This document shows, piece by piece, positions 1-12,100 of a stretch of 64,000 bases of DNA. A program made the position numbers and the translations under genes. The notes under the pieces are model-generated. The model saw only the letters and a list, made by a program, of their open reading frames with translations. It was not told where the DNA came from and made no database searches. Every line of letters begins with the position of its first letter. Positions within the stretch are counted from its first letter, which is position 1. Location of the stretch: contig JAAOOA010000006.1 in the NCBI GenBank assembly GCA_012861695.1, forward strand, positions 12,987,879 to 13,051,878. The letters run 5' to 3'. This stretch comes from Trematomus loennbergii. Taxonomy: Eukaryota; Chordata; Actinopteri; Perciformes; Nototheniidae.

Positions 1-99
1 TTCTCTTGAGGTGTCTTTCACTTGCCTATTGCCAAGCACTGATGTTATATCTTTATATTTTAGGCCAAGCTCAAAGTAAAACTCGATGAACCGCTCCAT
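1..99 (-). mobile_element. N-terminal fragment of a DNA-transposon-like ORF
   Basis: Read on the minus strand from an ATG at 97-99, 33 codons stay open to the window edge and begin MERFIEFYFELGLKYKDI. From memory this resembles the helix-turn-helix start of integrase-core proteins encoded by fish DNA transposons (tyrosine-rich segment, then LG, then YKDI), but I cannot name the family. It lies in an intron of the MTMR10-like gene, antisense to it. About 60 bp upstream of its ATG sits a perfect 16-bp palindrome at 159-174 (TTGCGAGATCTCGCAA). The rest of the element is outside the window. A chance ORF is the alternative. Confidence 0.4.
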
Positions 100-198
100 T
101 GTTGTGGTTTCTGTGTTGCCGAACTGACCCGGAAGTACATTGAGCTAAATGAAAAGTATTGCGAGATCTCGCAAAACATATATATATATATATATATA

Positions 199-664
199 TT
201 AGGGCTGTGCAATTAATCATATTTTAATCGCAATTACGATTTTGGCCTGCCACAATTACGAAAACAACATAATCGAAAAAAACAATTATTTTGCTTTGCT
301 AGGTTGTGACAGTGCATTATATTTGATCAGTGCAACATATTTGATCTAATTTATTTGTATTTATCATATTTATATATGTTTAGTAACAAAAATATTTGTT
401 GATCTTGTTTATTGGTATTTATTATTTTGATATTATTTATTTAAATGTATCATTTATTTTTGTATTGGTTTTCCAGTTGAATTATACGTTCAGGGTAATC
501 AACAGTTAAAAAGACACTGTTCAAATTATTATTTGTATTTGTTTTAAAGTTCAATAAATTGATGTTTTCAAAGTCAATGAATAATCGTATTTAATAATCG
601 TGATATCAATTATTGACCAAAAATAATCGTAATTATGATTTTTGCCATAATCGCACAGCCCTAA
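199..664. mobile_element. MITE (nonautonomous DNA transposon) in an (AT)n tract
   Basis: The element begins TTAGGGCTGTGC and ends with its exact reverse complement GCACAGCCCTAA. The termini continue as imperfect inverted repeats rich in AATCG/ATTACGATT. The interior (about 465 bp) is AT-rich with no useful ORF. It is flanked on both sides by TATATA runs, so a TA-type target duplication is possible but cannot be resolved. It lies in an intron of the MTMR10-like gene. The family is not identified. Confidence 0.75.
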
Positions 665-927
665 TATATATATATATATATTTTTTTTTTTTTCAAACTA
701 ATTTTCTTTTCTTCTCCACGTCCCCTAGGGGGCTCCGTAGGTTGCCGAGCTTTGCTTAGTAAAACTTAATTTAACTCTATTTATTATTAGGCTTATAATG
801 TAATTGTAACGGCACATATAGGAACACTAATAGACTAATTTATAATAACTATCTGTCGTACACCAGTTGAATAAACTGTAGCATCCCTTTTATTTGCCGA
901 TTAATTTCTGTCCTTTCTTCCTTGTAG

Positions 928-3900
928 CTCTGGTGCTGGAATCATCCAAATGGAAGTGCGCTGATCCGCATGGCCGTCATAAGTGATCCATTGCAGCAGA
1001 GGAGGATCGATCAGAAGTACACAACTCCTTTACTTTATTCAGATTCAAAATGTCTATTAAATGTGTTGTTTCTTCTCTCTTACACACTGGAATCCAAAAA
1101 CAGTCATCAAATGTTGAACTGCACTAGTGAAACAAATGTATTGAGTTTCATCTCATTTTGATAAAAGTCTTAACAGGTATTATTTGCTACAGGTATTTGG
1201 TAATGACGCTGAATATGCTAAAGTTCTATATGCATATATCGATGATGATGATGTATTGCAGAGATGTTGCCATTGCTGTTTTAAGACCTCTCGTGTTTTG
1301 TGGTAGGGTCTTCACTGCCATCACAAAAAGCCACCCACAGCGCAGTGAAGTCCTCAGGTCAGATCTGGACAAGTGTCTGCCAACATCCAGGACATCCAGA
1401 GTGGTTTTGTTAAAGTCAGGCAGATCTGCGTCATAGGTGAGCCGAATCACAGTCAATCTGCAACTCCATATACCTGTGTATACGTGTGAAATACATCAAA
1501 ATGTACCTTTTTTCAAATGGAATGGGATGATTTCTTCTCATACTTGTGTATAGTTTTGTAGATGTTTTTAAGTGTTGGACTGTTTTGATTGTGTGCAGAT
1601 CATTTTGAGGAGTCAGACGAGAGGTGGTTCTTCATCTATTGAAAACTCAAGATGGCTGGAGTATGTGAGGTACGTACAAAATAGTCTTTATAAACTTTAT
1701 TAAAAATTGAAATATTATGCTGGTGTGATGTTTTGTTTTAACTTTTTATAATTCCATCTGGAACATAAGAGCCCTTCACAAACAATTTGTATTGACATCT
1801 AAGTTAAGATTAATGTACCATCCTTTTTTCAGTTATCCAACTAATGTATTATTGCTGTATCATTGGAAATACATTGCATGTTAAAATGAATGGACATTTA
1901 TCTCCTGTTTTGTGACTGCAGGGCTTTCCTGAAGCACTCAGCAGAGATAGTGTACCAGCTGGATGGAAAGAATGCTTCAGTCATTCTTCAAGGTAAACTT
2001 AGCAACCGCATATTCTCTTTACTTTATTGCATGATGGTGAACTTCACTTTAGATTGTCCTGATCCATCGATTGTGATATTGTAGCAACGTGACTTTGAAC
2101 ATTTCAATTTCATCCAACAGCAGGTGTAAACTCTTTTATCTGTATTTGTTCTCCCTGTACAGAGGAGGAGGACAGGAGACTGAACTGTGTGGTGTCCTCC
2201 CTGGTGCAGCTCATGTTGGACCCTCACTATCGCAGCCTCGTTGGCTTTCAGAGTTTGGTGCAGAAGGAGTGGGTGATGGCTGGCCATCGCTTCTTGGACA
2301 GATGCAACCACTTAAAGAAGAATGACAAAGAGGAGGTATTTGTCAGACAGTTTAAAACCAACTCCGATCTAATAGAAATGCCAAGACACTAACGCTTCCT
2401 GCATGTTTTTTCTCCCCTCTCTCTCTCTCTCTCTCCAGTCCCCACTGTTCTTGCTGTTCCTGGACTGCGTGTCGCAGATGATAAGCCAGTACCCGGCAGC
2501 GTTCGAGTTCACAGAGTCCTATCTGACTGTCCTGAGTGACAGTGTGGATCCCACTCTTCAGTACTTTCCTCTTCAACTCTTCCAAACAGCAAGCTAAGCA
2601 CTTGATGGTAAGAGACACAAGATTCAAGGCTTTTATTGTCATTCGTACATAGCTACAGTGTAGTTATGTTGATGGAAATCTTAGGACACACGCACATATC
2701 ATTGTAAAATGTATTTATTTTATGAGTTTAATACATATTTTTCTACATGGTATTACAGTAGTAAACACTGTTGTGCACCAAATGCAACGGATTCCACCAT
2801 GATCCTAAATTATGTTGAAATGAGAACATGATTCTTCAAAAATGGTTGTTGCTTAATAAAAAAACGTGTACATAACCAATGCACAAACCTCTGATTTGTG
2901 CTTGTTTAAAGGTGTTGTATTAGATGTCTGAATGTCCAAATTCAGTGGTCCAAGACCAATGAAAGCACTTGTCATAATTCCAGGTGACAGTGTGTAACAA
3001 AGCAACATGTTTTTGTGGTTTACTTTCTCATGTCAAAGACTGAAATGTCCTTCTGCATGTGTCAGATAATTGACTGGAAAGAGTGCAACGTATTGCATAC
3101 AGATAAGAACACATTTAGCTTGTGGTCAGAAAAATACTGTTGACACTTCCAGATTATAAATAACCTTGTGTTTACTGGACAGGACTTTGCCAAGAATAAA
3201 GCCATCCCTCACGGAGAAGACCAGGTCGTGTACTTCCCTCCGGTTTGGGACTGGTCGCAGCAGTTCTCCCCCAAAGACCAAACCCTCTTCAACAACCCCA
3301 TGTACGTCGGCAAAGGAGCGGCCTGCGTTCAGAATGGAGAAGTGAAGACCTTCAGACGCACAAAGGTACACAACACATTGAGTTTACGGTTTTTATAGCA
3401 GCAGTAGCAGCACATGGTTTGAGATGCCGTCTTTTACTACCTTCGATACGCAACACTCAAATTACAATGTGGACTTTCAACCTCAGTTTAGTTGTTTGCA
3501 GCCATGTTGAAAACAAGTTGTAAGGTGGTTTAACGGCAAGGACTTTTTAAAAGTCTACACCCAAGTTTTAAACTTTTGTTATTCGGTAAAAACTTTAAAT
3601 CACAATTTGAAGTAGGAACATTTTTATCCTAATTTTCAATGTTTAAGCTTTATTTTTCTGCAGGTTGGGTATCTAGAGTGTAAATACATTGTTATGTAGT
3701 TATGTTACATAGCTATGTAGTTCACATAGCTCTAGTTGATTCCCACTAAACGAGTGTGTCCTTCCTCCAACAGAAGGCGTACAGCCACACGCTGCGAGGG
3801 ATGCCTGCGTCTCTGCGCAATGGGACGAAGGTCGGGGAGACACGTTGACCCGGCGGGGCTCCCTGGTGTCGGAGCTGAGGTCTGATTTCTACCCCGCTAA

Positions 3901-4381
3901 AGACGAAAGCCCGTCGGAGCGCTTCTTCAGAGACTGGTTCTCTCGCCCCACGGACCAGCAGGGCCTCCTCATCCCGCTGCTCGTGCCCTCGCACCTCGCT
4001 CTCTGGAAGCTCTACTTCCTGCGCTGGGTTCCTGAAGCCTGCATCCCCAAAGGAGGCCCCGTCACCGCCTACCGCAAGCTCTCCCAACTGGTCGACGAAA
4101 TTGAGATTCTGCAGAACCGGCTCAGGCAGTATAAAGGACGTGGTCCCGGCAACGGGCCACTCCCCAGCCCAAGTGGGCCCCTCTCAGACCAAAGGAGGAT
4201 GTATTTTAAGGCCAGTTCCCCACATGACCCCCCTTCACCTTCTGACGTCCTTACCTCCTCCTTCCCCTTCTCTCCAACGGGTAACCTGTGTCGCGGCGGT
4301 AGCCATGGGACCCCCATTAGCAAATTCCTGAACGGGGCGAGGATCTGGCTCTCTACGGAGACTCTGAACGACACTGTCTGA
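928..4381 (+). CDS. mtmr10: Myotubularin-related protein 10-like pseudophosphatase, 3' part (8 exons, four apparent indels)
   Basis: Exons by splice consensus and homology: 928-1016, 1307-1436, 1599-1669, 1922-1992, 2163-2335, 2439-2607, 3183-3365, 3774-4381 (stop TGA). The first exon begins [15 protein letters not shown]. The last ends [12 protein letters not shown], close to the human MTMR10 C-terminus ([12 protein letters not shown]). Myotubularins are PI3P/PI(3,5)P2 phosphatases, but the MTMR10/11/12 branch is catalytically dead. Here the position of the HCSDGWDRT signature reads QEEEDRRLN, so the catalytic Cys and Arg are absent. The likely role is as a scaffold for active myotubularins. 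Splice sites and phases agree, but the frame breaks near 1380 (1 bp missing), 1630 (1 extra), 2543 (2 missing) and 3843 (1 missing). Conserved sequence resumes each time, so assembly error is likelier than a pseudogene. MTMR11/12 fit less well. The 5' half lies outside the window. Confidence 0.88.
2629..2682. repeat. Short interspersed-repeat tail-like segment
   Basis: The segment TTCAAGGCTTTTATTGTCAT followed by ACAGTGTAG resembles, from memory, the 3' tails of fish LINE/SINE elements. It lies in an intron of the MTMR10-like gene just after the donor at 2608. No wider element body is visible. Confidence 0.35.
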
Positions 4382-4506
4382 AGAGGGGGGGGGGGGGGGG
4401 GGCTTATAGGCTCGCTTTTCTGAGCTCAGTACAGGTTTGTGTAACAACAAACCCCGTCTTATTTTCTTTTTCCTCTTTCTTTAATACCAAGAAGGAAAAT
4501 GGAAAA

Positions 4507-4512
4507 AATAAA
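4507..4512 (+). terminator. mtmr10: Proximal poly(A) signal of MTMR10
   Basis: AATAAA about 126 nt after the stop codon, followed by T-rich sequence. Confidence 0.5.
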
Positions 4513-6748
4513 CTTTGGATTTCTGATTTATTAAATATTTATAAGCTAGCAGTAGCACGATGCTGCATTGAAATCTGAGGTCCTTTCTAACCTGAAGCGC
4601 CCTCTATAGGACTGAATCCTTAATTACCATTACAGCAGAGGAATTGAGATGATCTAAAGCACATCCTCCTTATTGGCCAAGGAGTTGTTGTTGTGAGGTC
4701 TCCTGACTGCGAAAGATTGTATTACAAATTGTTTTCATAGAAAAACCCTTAGCTCTTTTCTGTTGAGCGTCCTGTACGACCCGAATAAAGAGCGCTTTTG
4801 GAGATGTTTATATTGAGTTGAGAGCCTTTACCTTTTGACACATTTTCATTGGTCAATACGACATCCCCACTGTTATGGAAATGAGAAATGTTATCCACAT
4901 ATAAATGCTTTGAATTAGAAAATGCCCGTTTTTTTACTGCAGCATTAATGATGCATTTCACTGAACACTGATTTCCAAGTAATCCATTTGTTTGTACCTT
5001 CCAGGAAAAGTAATATCATAATTGACATAGTTTTTATTTAGAAAGAGGAACAGAAAATCACACTGCTTCTACATATTGTTATATGTGTTAAAAACAAAGA
5101 GGATCTGTCATGGCTGAATGTAATGGGGCGTTTTTCGTTTTTTCTTTGCACAAGCTTAATGCTATTTGCTCCACGTGCCCATACATTAATGGTTATATTG
5201 AAAGTCTCAATCTGTGCAGCAAATAGTGTGATTTCAGAGTTTGGCTTTGTAGATTTACACTATTTTTGAAGCAGAGAAAAGGGCCTATGCTTTCAGTATC
5301 ATAAAGCAGGTGATATTCAGAGGGCAACGTGGAGATGTGAGGACTTCAATCTGTGGTAGATATTTCCTCTTCTCTTTCTTAAGGGGTTTTATTCAACTTT
5401 TATACAGGCCTTCTGGTAAGGCTCTAATTATAAGAAGAAAAAACTGTTCATAATAACAGTACCTGCATGGGTACATATTTTAAGCAAAAGGACAGACAAG
5501 GGCTTTGATTCAAACCAGTCTCTAGTTTAGATGGCACTGATCCAATTAACCAGACAGTAATGGGTTGATGACGAGTGACAAGAACATATCAGCATTAAGC
5601 ACCTGGATAGCAATGTGTGATATTTTGTCCACAATGACTTCAGTTCACACAGGTTGTTAAAGGAAGGCCTGATACAAAGGGAAAGGCTTAGCATACTGTA
5701 TGTAGCTTTAACAATATTCACGTTGAATCACATAATAATGTAACAAAGTACAAGTAGTGATTCTGTACTTTCAGTCTGGCAAGGTTAGTGAGTTAAGATG
5801 TTCACAGGTTTAAATTAGGAAATCAGAGACAATTTCGAGCACGCTAAAGTTCAAGTGCTCTGCAAAGACTTTAATTTGGAGATCCTTTCAAAGTGTCTGC
5901 TGAACTAGAGAGGGGTTTGAGATGTGTCAGGGGAAATGGATCAGTCATCCAGATCCCATTTAAACTAGGGAGGAATTAGCACTGTGTAATATGTAATTTC
6001 TTAAAATGACAGTACAGCATTTAATATATATATTAATACCACTGGACAGTCTCAACATCTGTCCTCCAACACAGGAGCATCCACCCTTAGACGCTAGATT
6101 GACCAGTTTCCAATAATATTCAGCTAAACGCGTTTCTATAGCAATAACTAACTAGTTCAGGTGTTTTTTTAATAAAGAAGTGTGTATAGAAGTCAACCTG
6201 CTCTCCCAAATGCTATTAATTGCACATTTAACTCAAGATATAGGATAGTTTGTTTGAAGGTGGTTGTTGAATATCATTTTTGCAGATATTATAAATACTG
6301 TATATGGTTGAAATCTCCCAATTAATATCTTTGATTAATGGTACTAGATTACTTTTATCTTAGATTCAGTCTTTTTGTTTTCTGGAGAGATATTGATATG
6401 ATATGTTCTTCCACCACTTAACCATGTTGCACTCTGCTGTAATTGCATGATGACTGTGCTCCCACAGTTTGATATTGAAGAGCAGCAGATGTATTTATTT
6501 AGATATGCAGATGCTCTCTAAGAGGGATGCAAGGGCTACTGTACATCCCCCTGTGCCTTGTTGGGAAGATTGACCATTTTTGTAACTAAATTCTAAATAT
6601 ATTGACTTATTTTAGTTTTTCTAAAACTGTTGAGTTATCAATTCTGTAAATCTATAGTAAATTCACTGGTAATGCACTGAAGCTGTTTTTCCTGACCAAG
6701 AATAGGGCTTGAATGTGTACCAGTAACCAATCATTACAATATTTTTCA

Positions 6749-6754
6749 AATAAA
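6749..6754 (+). terminator. mtmr10: Distal poly(A) signal of MTMR10
   Basis: AATAAA followed within 20 nt by a GT-rich element; suits a long 3' UTR isoform. Confidence 0.45.
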
Positions 6755-7256
6755 CTTGTGTCCTGGCTTTTATTTCACTGGATTCTGACTCAATAATGCG
6801 ATGCTTTCTCTATTAAAGCTTGGGAGGGCTCTGAAAAAAAAAACGAGCAACCTTTTGTGTCTGTAATAATGAGTCTACCTTCCTTTCTCCTTGCATACAC
6901 TCATCATCTGTGATGACTTAATTGAATGAGCTGTTGAGTTAAATTAAAATTATAATTCTAAATAGAGAACATCTTTCAGGCACTACTGGGATCACTTAAA
7001 CCAACACAACACCACTGTCGCAATCTACTCTCATAATTCATATTTATTTATATTTCAGGATGTCTTCTACATCTTGTTTAATTCTATCCATTATTTTTAT
7101 TTGGATTGACAAAGAGGAACTCAACACCGGAAAAAAATGGTGTGGTTATTGAGATTGTTATTTAGAAGTATCCTTAAACACGTACAATCTACTTGAAGCA
7201 TTTCCATACAGTATTGAGTATGTCAGGTAGATGTGTCTATGGAAGTTGTTGGTTTG

Positions 7257-7324
7257 AGGCACTGCTGGGATTTTAACCCGGGATCTCCTGTTTAAGGCAC
7301 TTTGACCAACTAAGCCACAGCGTC
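7257..7324 (-). pseudogene. tRNA-Thr(AGT)-like pseudogene with deleted anticodon arm
   Basis: The minus strand reads GACGCTGTGGCTTAGTTGGT, matching the acceptor and D-arm of tRNA-Thr(AGT). After AAAGTGCCT it jumps to TAAACAGGAGATCC and a T-arm with GGGTTAAAATCCCAG. Compared with the usual gene, about six bases (GTCTAG) covering the 5' anticodon stem and start of the anticodon are missing. The T-loop reads TTAAAAT instead of TTCGAAT, damaging the B box. It cannot act as a normal tRNA. It may be a dead gene copy or the head of a tRNA-derived element. Confidence 0.75.
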
Positions 7325-7437
7325 AACATTAATTGTTGTATCTCTTATATGATAAACCTAAGATATACCTGCTCCCCCTACTGTACAAAATCACAATAAG
7401 GGAAATACATTATAATTCTGTCAGAAATACATTCTTT

Positions 7438-7527
7438 CCATCTATCTATCTGTATGTCTGTCTGTCTATCTATCTGTCTGTCTGTCTATCTGTCTGTCTG
7501 TATATCTGTCAATCTGTTAATCTATCT
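7438..7527. repeat. Tetranucleotide microsatellite (TCTA/TCTG)n
   Basis: About 90 bp of alternating TCTA and TCTG units with a few substitutions, lying between the tRNA pseudogene and the ATXN1L promoter. Confidence 0.9.
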
Positions 7528-7558
7528 TGAAAAAAAACAGGAAATTGAATCAATTTGG

Positions 7559-7686
7559 TGACGTCATTGGTGAGCGCCTATGCTGGCCTTCGAAATGGGC
7601 TCGACTCCTTAGCCTTGATTTCTTCAATTGTCCCTCCGCATATCAACTTTTTATAAAGAAAAGCCTGTTCGCGATGACATTTGGAG
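7559..7686 (+). promoter_or_regulatory. atxn1l: ATXN1L promoter and 5' UTR exon
   Basis: A full palindromic CRE (TGACGTCA, 7559-7566) overlaps an inverted CCAAT box (ATTGG, 7566-7570). About 115 bp downstream a good donor (GAG|GTACGT, exon end 7686) ends a non-coding first exon, whose start I place only roughly at 7580-7610. It would splice to the acceptor at 9009|9010, which leads into the ATXN1L start codon. CRE and CCAAT this close to a predicted start suggest a cAMP/CREB- and NF-Y-responsive housekeeping promoter. This is inference. Confidence 0.5.
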
Positions 7687-9009
7687 GTACGTGCAAACAA
7701 TGACTCAAAGCAGAGCCATATTTTATAGGCATTTCTGCCCATTGCCATGTTAGTTATGAAGACTGAAGGCAGTTAATGTAGCTTGTTGTAGCTGTGTTAG
7801 CCGTGGAGCTAACTAGCCGGAACCTCTGGGCTGGTGCCCAGAGATACATTACAGAGATAGCTTAACTGTCTCATATACCATTATTTATCATTTGAACTCA
7901 CTTATACGTTTAGTGTTCGTGTATAACATGTCATTCTGTCACTTTCCTGTGTTTATGCTAAAATGACGACTCGAATGTGCTAGCTAACTTTAGCCAAGTC
8001 AGCCACTGTGCTAGCTAACGGTAAACATGGTTACTCTAAAGGGAAGTGAAGCGGCAACTGGAAGAAAACTCTTGACATTTATAAAGCAAAGGTTTCCTAT
8101 ACAGTGCTGTTCAGGGTTTTGTTGCAGTAAAAAGTTTTACTGAGTATTCTGGACAATGTGTTTAATGAAACCAGGAACAGACTCGAGTCTGAATCATAGA
8201 CAAACATAGAGCTGTTCGAAGTTACATTTAGCATAAATAAGAACACTTGTTCTTGGTATTACTTCCAATGACAAAATGTAATGTTATTATCCACATTATC
8301 TGCTTAATGAGCGCAGGAATGTACACCTGTCATGAAAAGGACAACAGAAAACAGTTGATCAAATTTTCGTTAGTTTTTTTACGATAGAATATAATCTATA
8401 TAATTACTGTAAAACTAAGAGGTAATCGCTGAGATGTTGCTTGTGCTATATTTTCTGGTGTACTTATTTTTTTGTGATTTAACGGGATGGACGTCCTGCA
8501 GTTTATGCTGAACAATATCTTAGCATCATACATTACGTTACAAAAGAGAGGTACTTTTTGCCATTTCACATTTCTGATGTTGGGAAAGCCCACGGTGTTT
8601 GAACCTCCGGTGGGTGAGTCATTTAGGCTCATGCTCTCCACCCAAGCTTTGCTCAAACTTGCAAAACTTAAAATGAAATCCTAGTCAAGATGCCAAATGT
8701 TTCTGGATTAGCTATATTTTGATTGCTGGATTGAGAGTAAACTATACTTTACACATCTAGAAATAGTCCACTAGATAGAGTGATACAGCAGAAAACTGTT
8801 GGATTGTTTGACATATTGAAAAATCATTATATTATTCAAACTTGTATTCATTCTCAAAGAAGAGTTGGTTTAACAGACACATACTATTTATGATACTATC
8901 ACTGTAGAATAAGATAAGATGTGTGTGAATTTGGGGCTGGAATCACAGGTCTCATGGATGATTCATATTATACAATGATAATAAGATCCTGTTTTGCTTT
9001 TTGTTCCAG
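7687..9009 (+). other. atxn1l: ATXN1L 5' UTR intron
   Basis: Intron between donor GTACGT (7687) and acceptor TTGTTCCAG (ends 9009). It contains the GCTAGCTAAC motif at 7979-7988 and 8010-8019 and the related GCTAACTAGC at 7808-7817. No coding exon is seen. Confidence 0.5.
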
Positions 9010-9131
9010 GTGAATTGGTAGACAAGGTCAGCCAGTTGATTTCAACACTGGTTCCTGTGCAGGCTGACTGGCTTGCAACTCTCACTTCCTGTGCAGTACA
9101 ATAAAGCTACTTGCTTGGTCAGAGGATTGCG

Positions 9132-12100
9132 ATGAAACACGCTCAGGAACGCAACCAGGAGTGCCTGCCTCCTAAGAAAAGGGACCTCCTGGTTAGTAAC
9201 AGCAGTGGAGGTGGAGGGGCAGGAGGAGCCGGGGCTGCAGGGGGGGGCAGCAGCGGAGGTGGCAGTAGAGCTGGTGGAGGTGTTGGAGAAGATGATTTGG
9301 TTTCCATCCAGAACTCTGCAGCCAACAGTGACACTCAGGGAGGATCACCGTCGGGAGAGTGGCTGCGAGCTCAGCCAGGGCTTCATTATGGGATGGAGAA
9401 TTCTGAAGGCGTGCCAGTTGACCAGTACAGTATGCTGTACAAAGTGGCTCTTCCCTCTGTCACCTACGCGCCTACCAGTCTTCACCCAGTGCTAAGCCAT
9501 ATCTCTCAAGCCTACACTGTACACTCCCCTCTCCTGCAGCATCCAGGCCTTTCCTACCCTCCCCTTGGTTATGCCCAGATTCCGCATTCCTCTCTCCAGT
9601 TTGTCAGTTCCCCTTATGCAGCCGTACCTTACGCTCTACCCCCTGGCTTTGTCCCGGGATCATTAATCTCTCCCTCAGGCACCATTCCTCAGTCCCATGC
9701 TGTCTCCCACCTTGTTCCCTACCCCTCTGTCTTACCAGAAGGTGTTGTTTCCCCACCTCCTCAGGCCCAGGTAGCCACTCATACCTTTGCCAAAGTTTCA
9801 GCATCAGAGCAATCTGCCCAGCAGCACCTTGGTGCTGTGGGAGTTCTGCCTGCATCAGAGCTCGGCTCTCGAGGGATGCCACTCTTCTATCACCCTCAGG
9901 GCGCCAGGGCGGCCACCAGAGACTCCCACAGTGCCCAGCAGGACAATGAGCCAGAGATGAATGGAGGCGATAAAGAGCAGGGCGCGAGGGAAGTCGTACT
10001 GGACTCTGCGTACACTGCCAGAAATGCACGTCTGCTGCAGGTAGCATCCAACTCTGCAGCCCAGGAGTATAGCCAGGACAGAGGAGGGCTGAACCGACGG
10101 CTGGAGGAGAGGGGCTCACCTGGCCAGCGCAGCAGCCCAGACAGCGACCTGGAGGTAAGACACACTGATAGTCTCCTCATGAGACACATGATTCCTTGTC
10201 AATCTCTTTTCCTAACTTTTAGCAGTAGATGGGAGAAATATTGTTTTTATCTAGAGACTTTTACATGGGAGGAGATTAAGAATAACCTGATTAACAAGGT
10301 GAATACAAGGTTTTTTTTTCCCTGCTCCTTTCTGATTGGTCTGTTTATAATATTGTTACATGTTGCAGCTCGTAGTTCTTAAATAATGGTGCAACATTAT
10401 TATTGAATATTCTAGAGTATGTTTCTTAACTGACTCAAGTCGTACATGTTAATATTAGACTCGCTTCCTTCCTTAATTTTGTGCTGTGGTTCCGGAGATC
10501 ATTTGGTAACCGCTCACACACAATTGCCACTTGGTGCCTAAGCTTTGTTCATTATGGTTACATGGAGGTGTACAGTAAAGAAATACCAAATAATGGCCAT
10601 TGCAAGCAGCTGCAGATTCTTATGATCTTAGGACATAAAAAAAACAAGAAAAGGTATGGCAGAATAATTGTACCTTTTTCATTTTAAGCTAAAAAAAAAG
10701 GTTTGAAGAATGAGATGAATAAAATGTATTTCTACCTCTTAGGTGCAATAACATGCTGTGATTCAGGATGCTACTGTGGGATCATATTTGGATGTGTTGG
10801 GAAATGTGTAATTTAAAATGTTGTTTCAGCAGAATCAAGTGACACATATTCCTCTTATCTACTTCCAGGTTCAGCAGGTGGTTGGCCGTTTGGCTTTCTC
10901 TAGTCAAGTGCGGAAAGAGGTGTCCTTTGCTCCTTTAAACCTCTCTCAGAGAGCCAGAGATCTCCATGGAGAGAACACAGGCATGATTTCAGGTCGGACT
11001 GCGTTCCCCACTCACACTGCGAGTTACAGTGATCCCAGGATGGCCGCTCTCCAGCAGCAAGCAGGACCACCCGGCCACGCTGTGGTGCTGGCCAATGGGC
11101 AACCAGTTTTGATTCCCTTAGAGTATCACCTGCAGCACCACCCCCAACCCCCCCAGCAGCAACACTACCATATACAGTCTAACAACGCCTCAGTCGCCAT
11201 GTCCTCCCCTAACCCAGGCTTTAAAGCCTCGGATTCTTCAGCCAGAGTGTGCCTCCTTGAAAGGGTGGAGCCGACCCCAGCCCAGCAGCAGCCCCCCCAG
11301 CAGCCCCCTGTCCAGCCGGCAGCGGATCAGGCCTTAGCTTTGAGCCACGCTCCTGCCTCGGCTCCCAGCAACCCGTCTCACTTCATGAAGGGAGCCATCA
11401 TCCAGCTTGCTACTGGAGAGCTGAAGCGCGTGGAGGACCTGCAGACTCAGGACTTTGTGCGCAGCGCCGAGGTGAGCGGGGGGCTTAAGATCGACTCCAG
11501 CATGGTGGTGGACATCCGTGCCAGCCAGCAGAAACCAGGTCTGGTTTCGCTTCACTTCACTGTGGGGGCAGCAGAGCAAAGTGACCATCGACGTGCCCCC
11601 GGAGCACCCCTTCTTCGTGTTCGGGCAGGGCTGGTCGTCCTGCAGCCCCGAGCGCACGGCGCAGCTCTACGACCTGGCCTGCCACCCCCTGCAGGTGGGG
11701 GACGTGTGTGTGTCCATCACTCTGCAGCAGCAGCCTCAGCCTCAGCAGCAGAAACAACCACAGCACCATAACTCACAACAGCAACAACAACAACAACAAC
11801 AACAACAGCAGAACATGTCCAGGACTTTAAGCAAAACCAATGCTTCATCAGGGCCTGGTCACCAGCTCATGGGGCCCCCTGCCCCTCAACAGTCCCGGCC
11901 TCCATCTCATTTCAGGCCGGACCGCATCCACAGAGAAAGACAGAGGGACGGTGAGAAGGAGGCGGTCGATAAGGAGGAAGCCACGCATTACGGGGCCGCT
12001 GGGCTCTCCGAGTCCCCCATAAGACCAAGTAGGACCTCAGCAGAGCACCCCAGGAGCCACAGCAGTTACCACCTGCACACAGAGGGCTCTGCTTTTGCAG

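Larger units (their letters stand above)
4382..6775 (+). other. mtmr10: Probable MTMR10 3' UTR
   Basis: No coding signal follows the TGA at 4379-4381. The region starts with an uninterrupted run of 18 G (4385-4402) and is then AT-rich. Two candidate poly(A) signals are visible: AATAAA at 4507-4512 (short UTR, about 130 nt) and AATAAA at 6749-6754, followed by the GT-rich CTTGTGTCCTGG (long UTR, about 2.4 kb). Nothing else is recognisable up to about 7.2 kb. Confidence 0.5.

Noticed and set aside
3845..3847. Start of a separate 178-codon gene at 3845
   Set aside because: The codon is TTG and the sequence is the continuation of the last MTMR10 exon after a frame break.
9604..10119. 171-codon antisense ORF opposite ATXN1L
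   Set aside because: A shadow of the conserved plus-strand coding frame.
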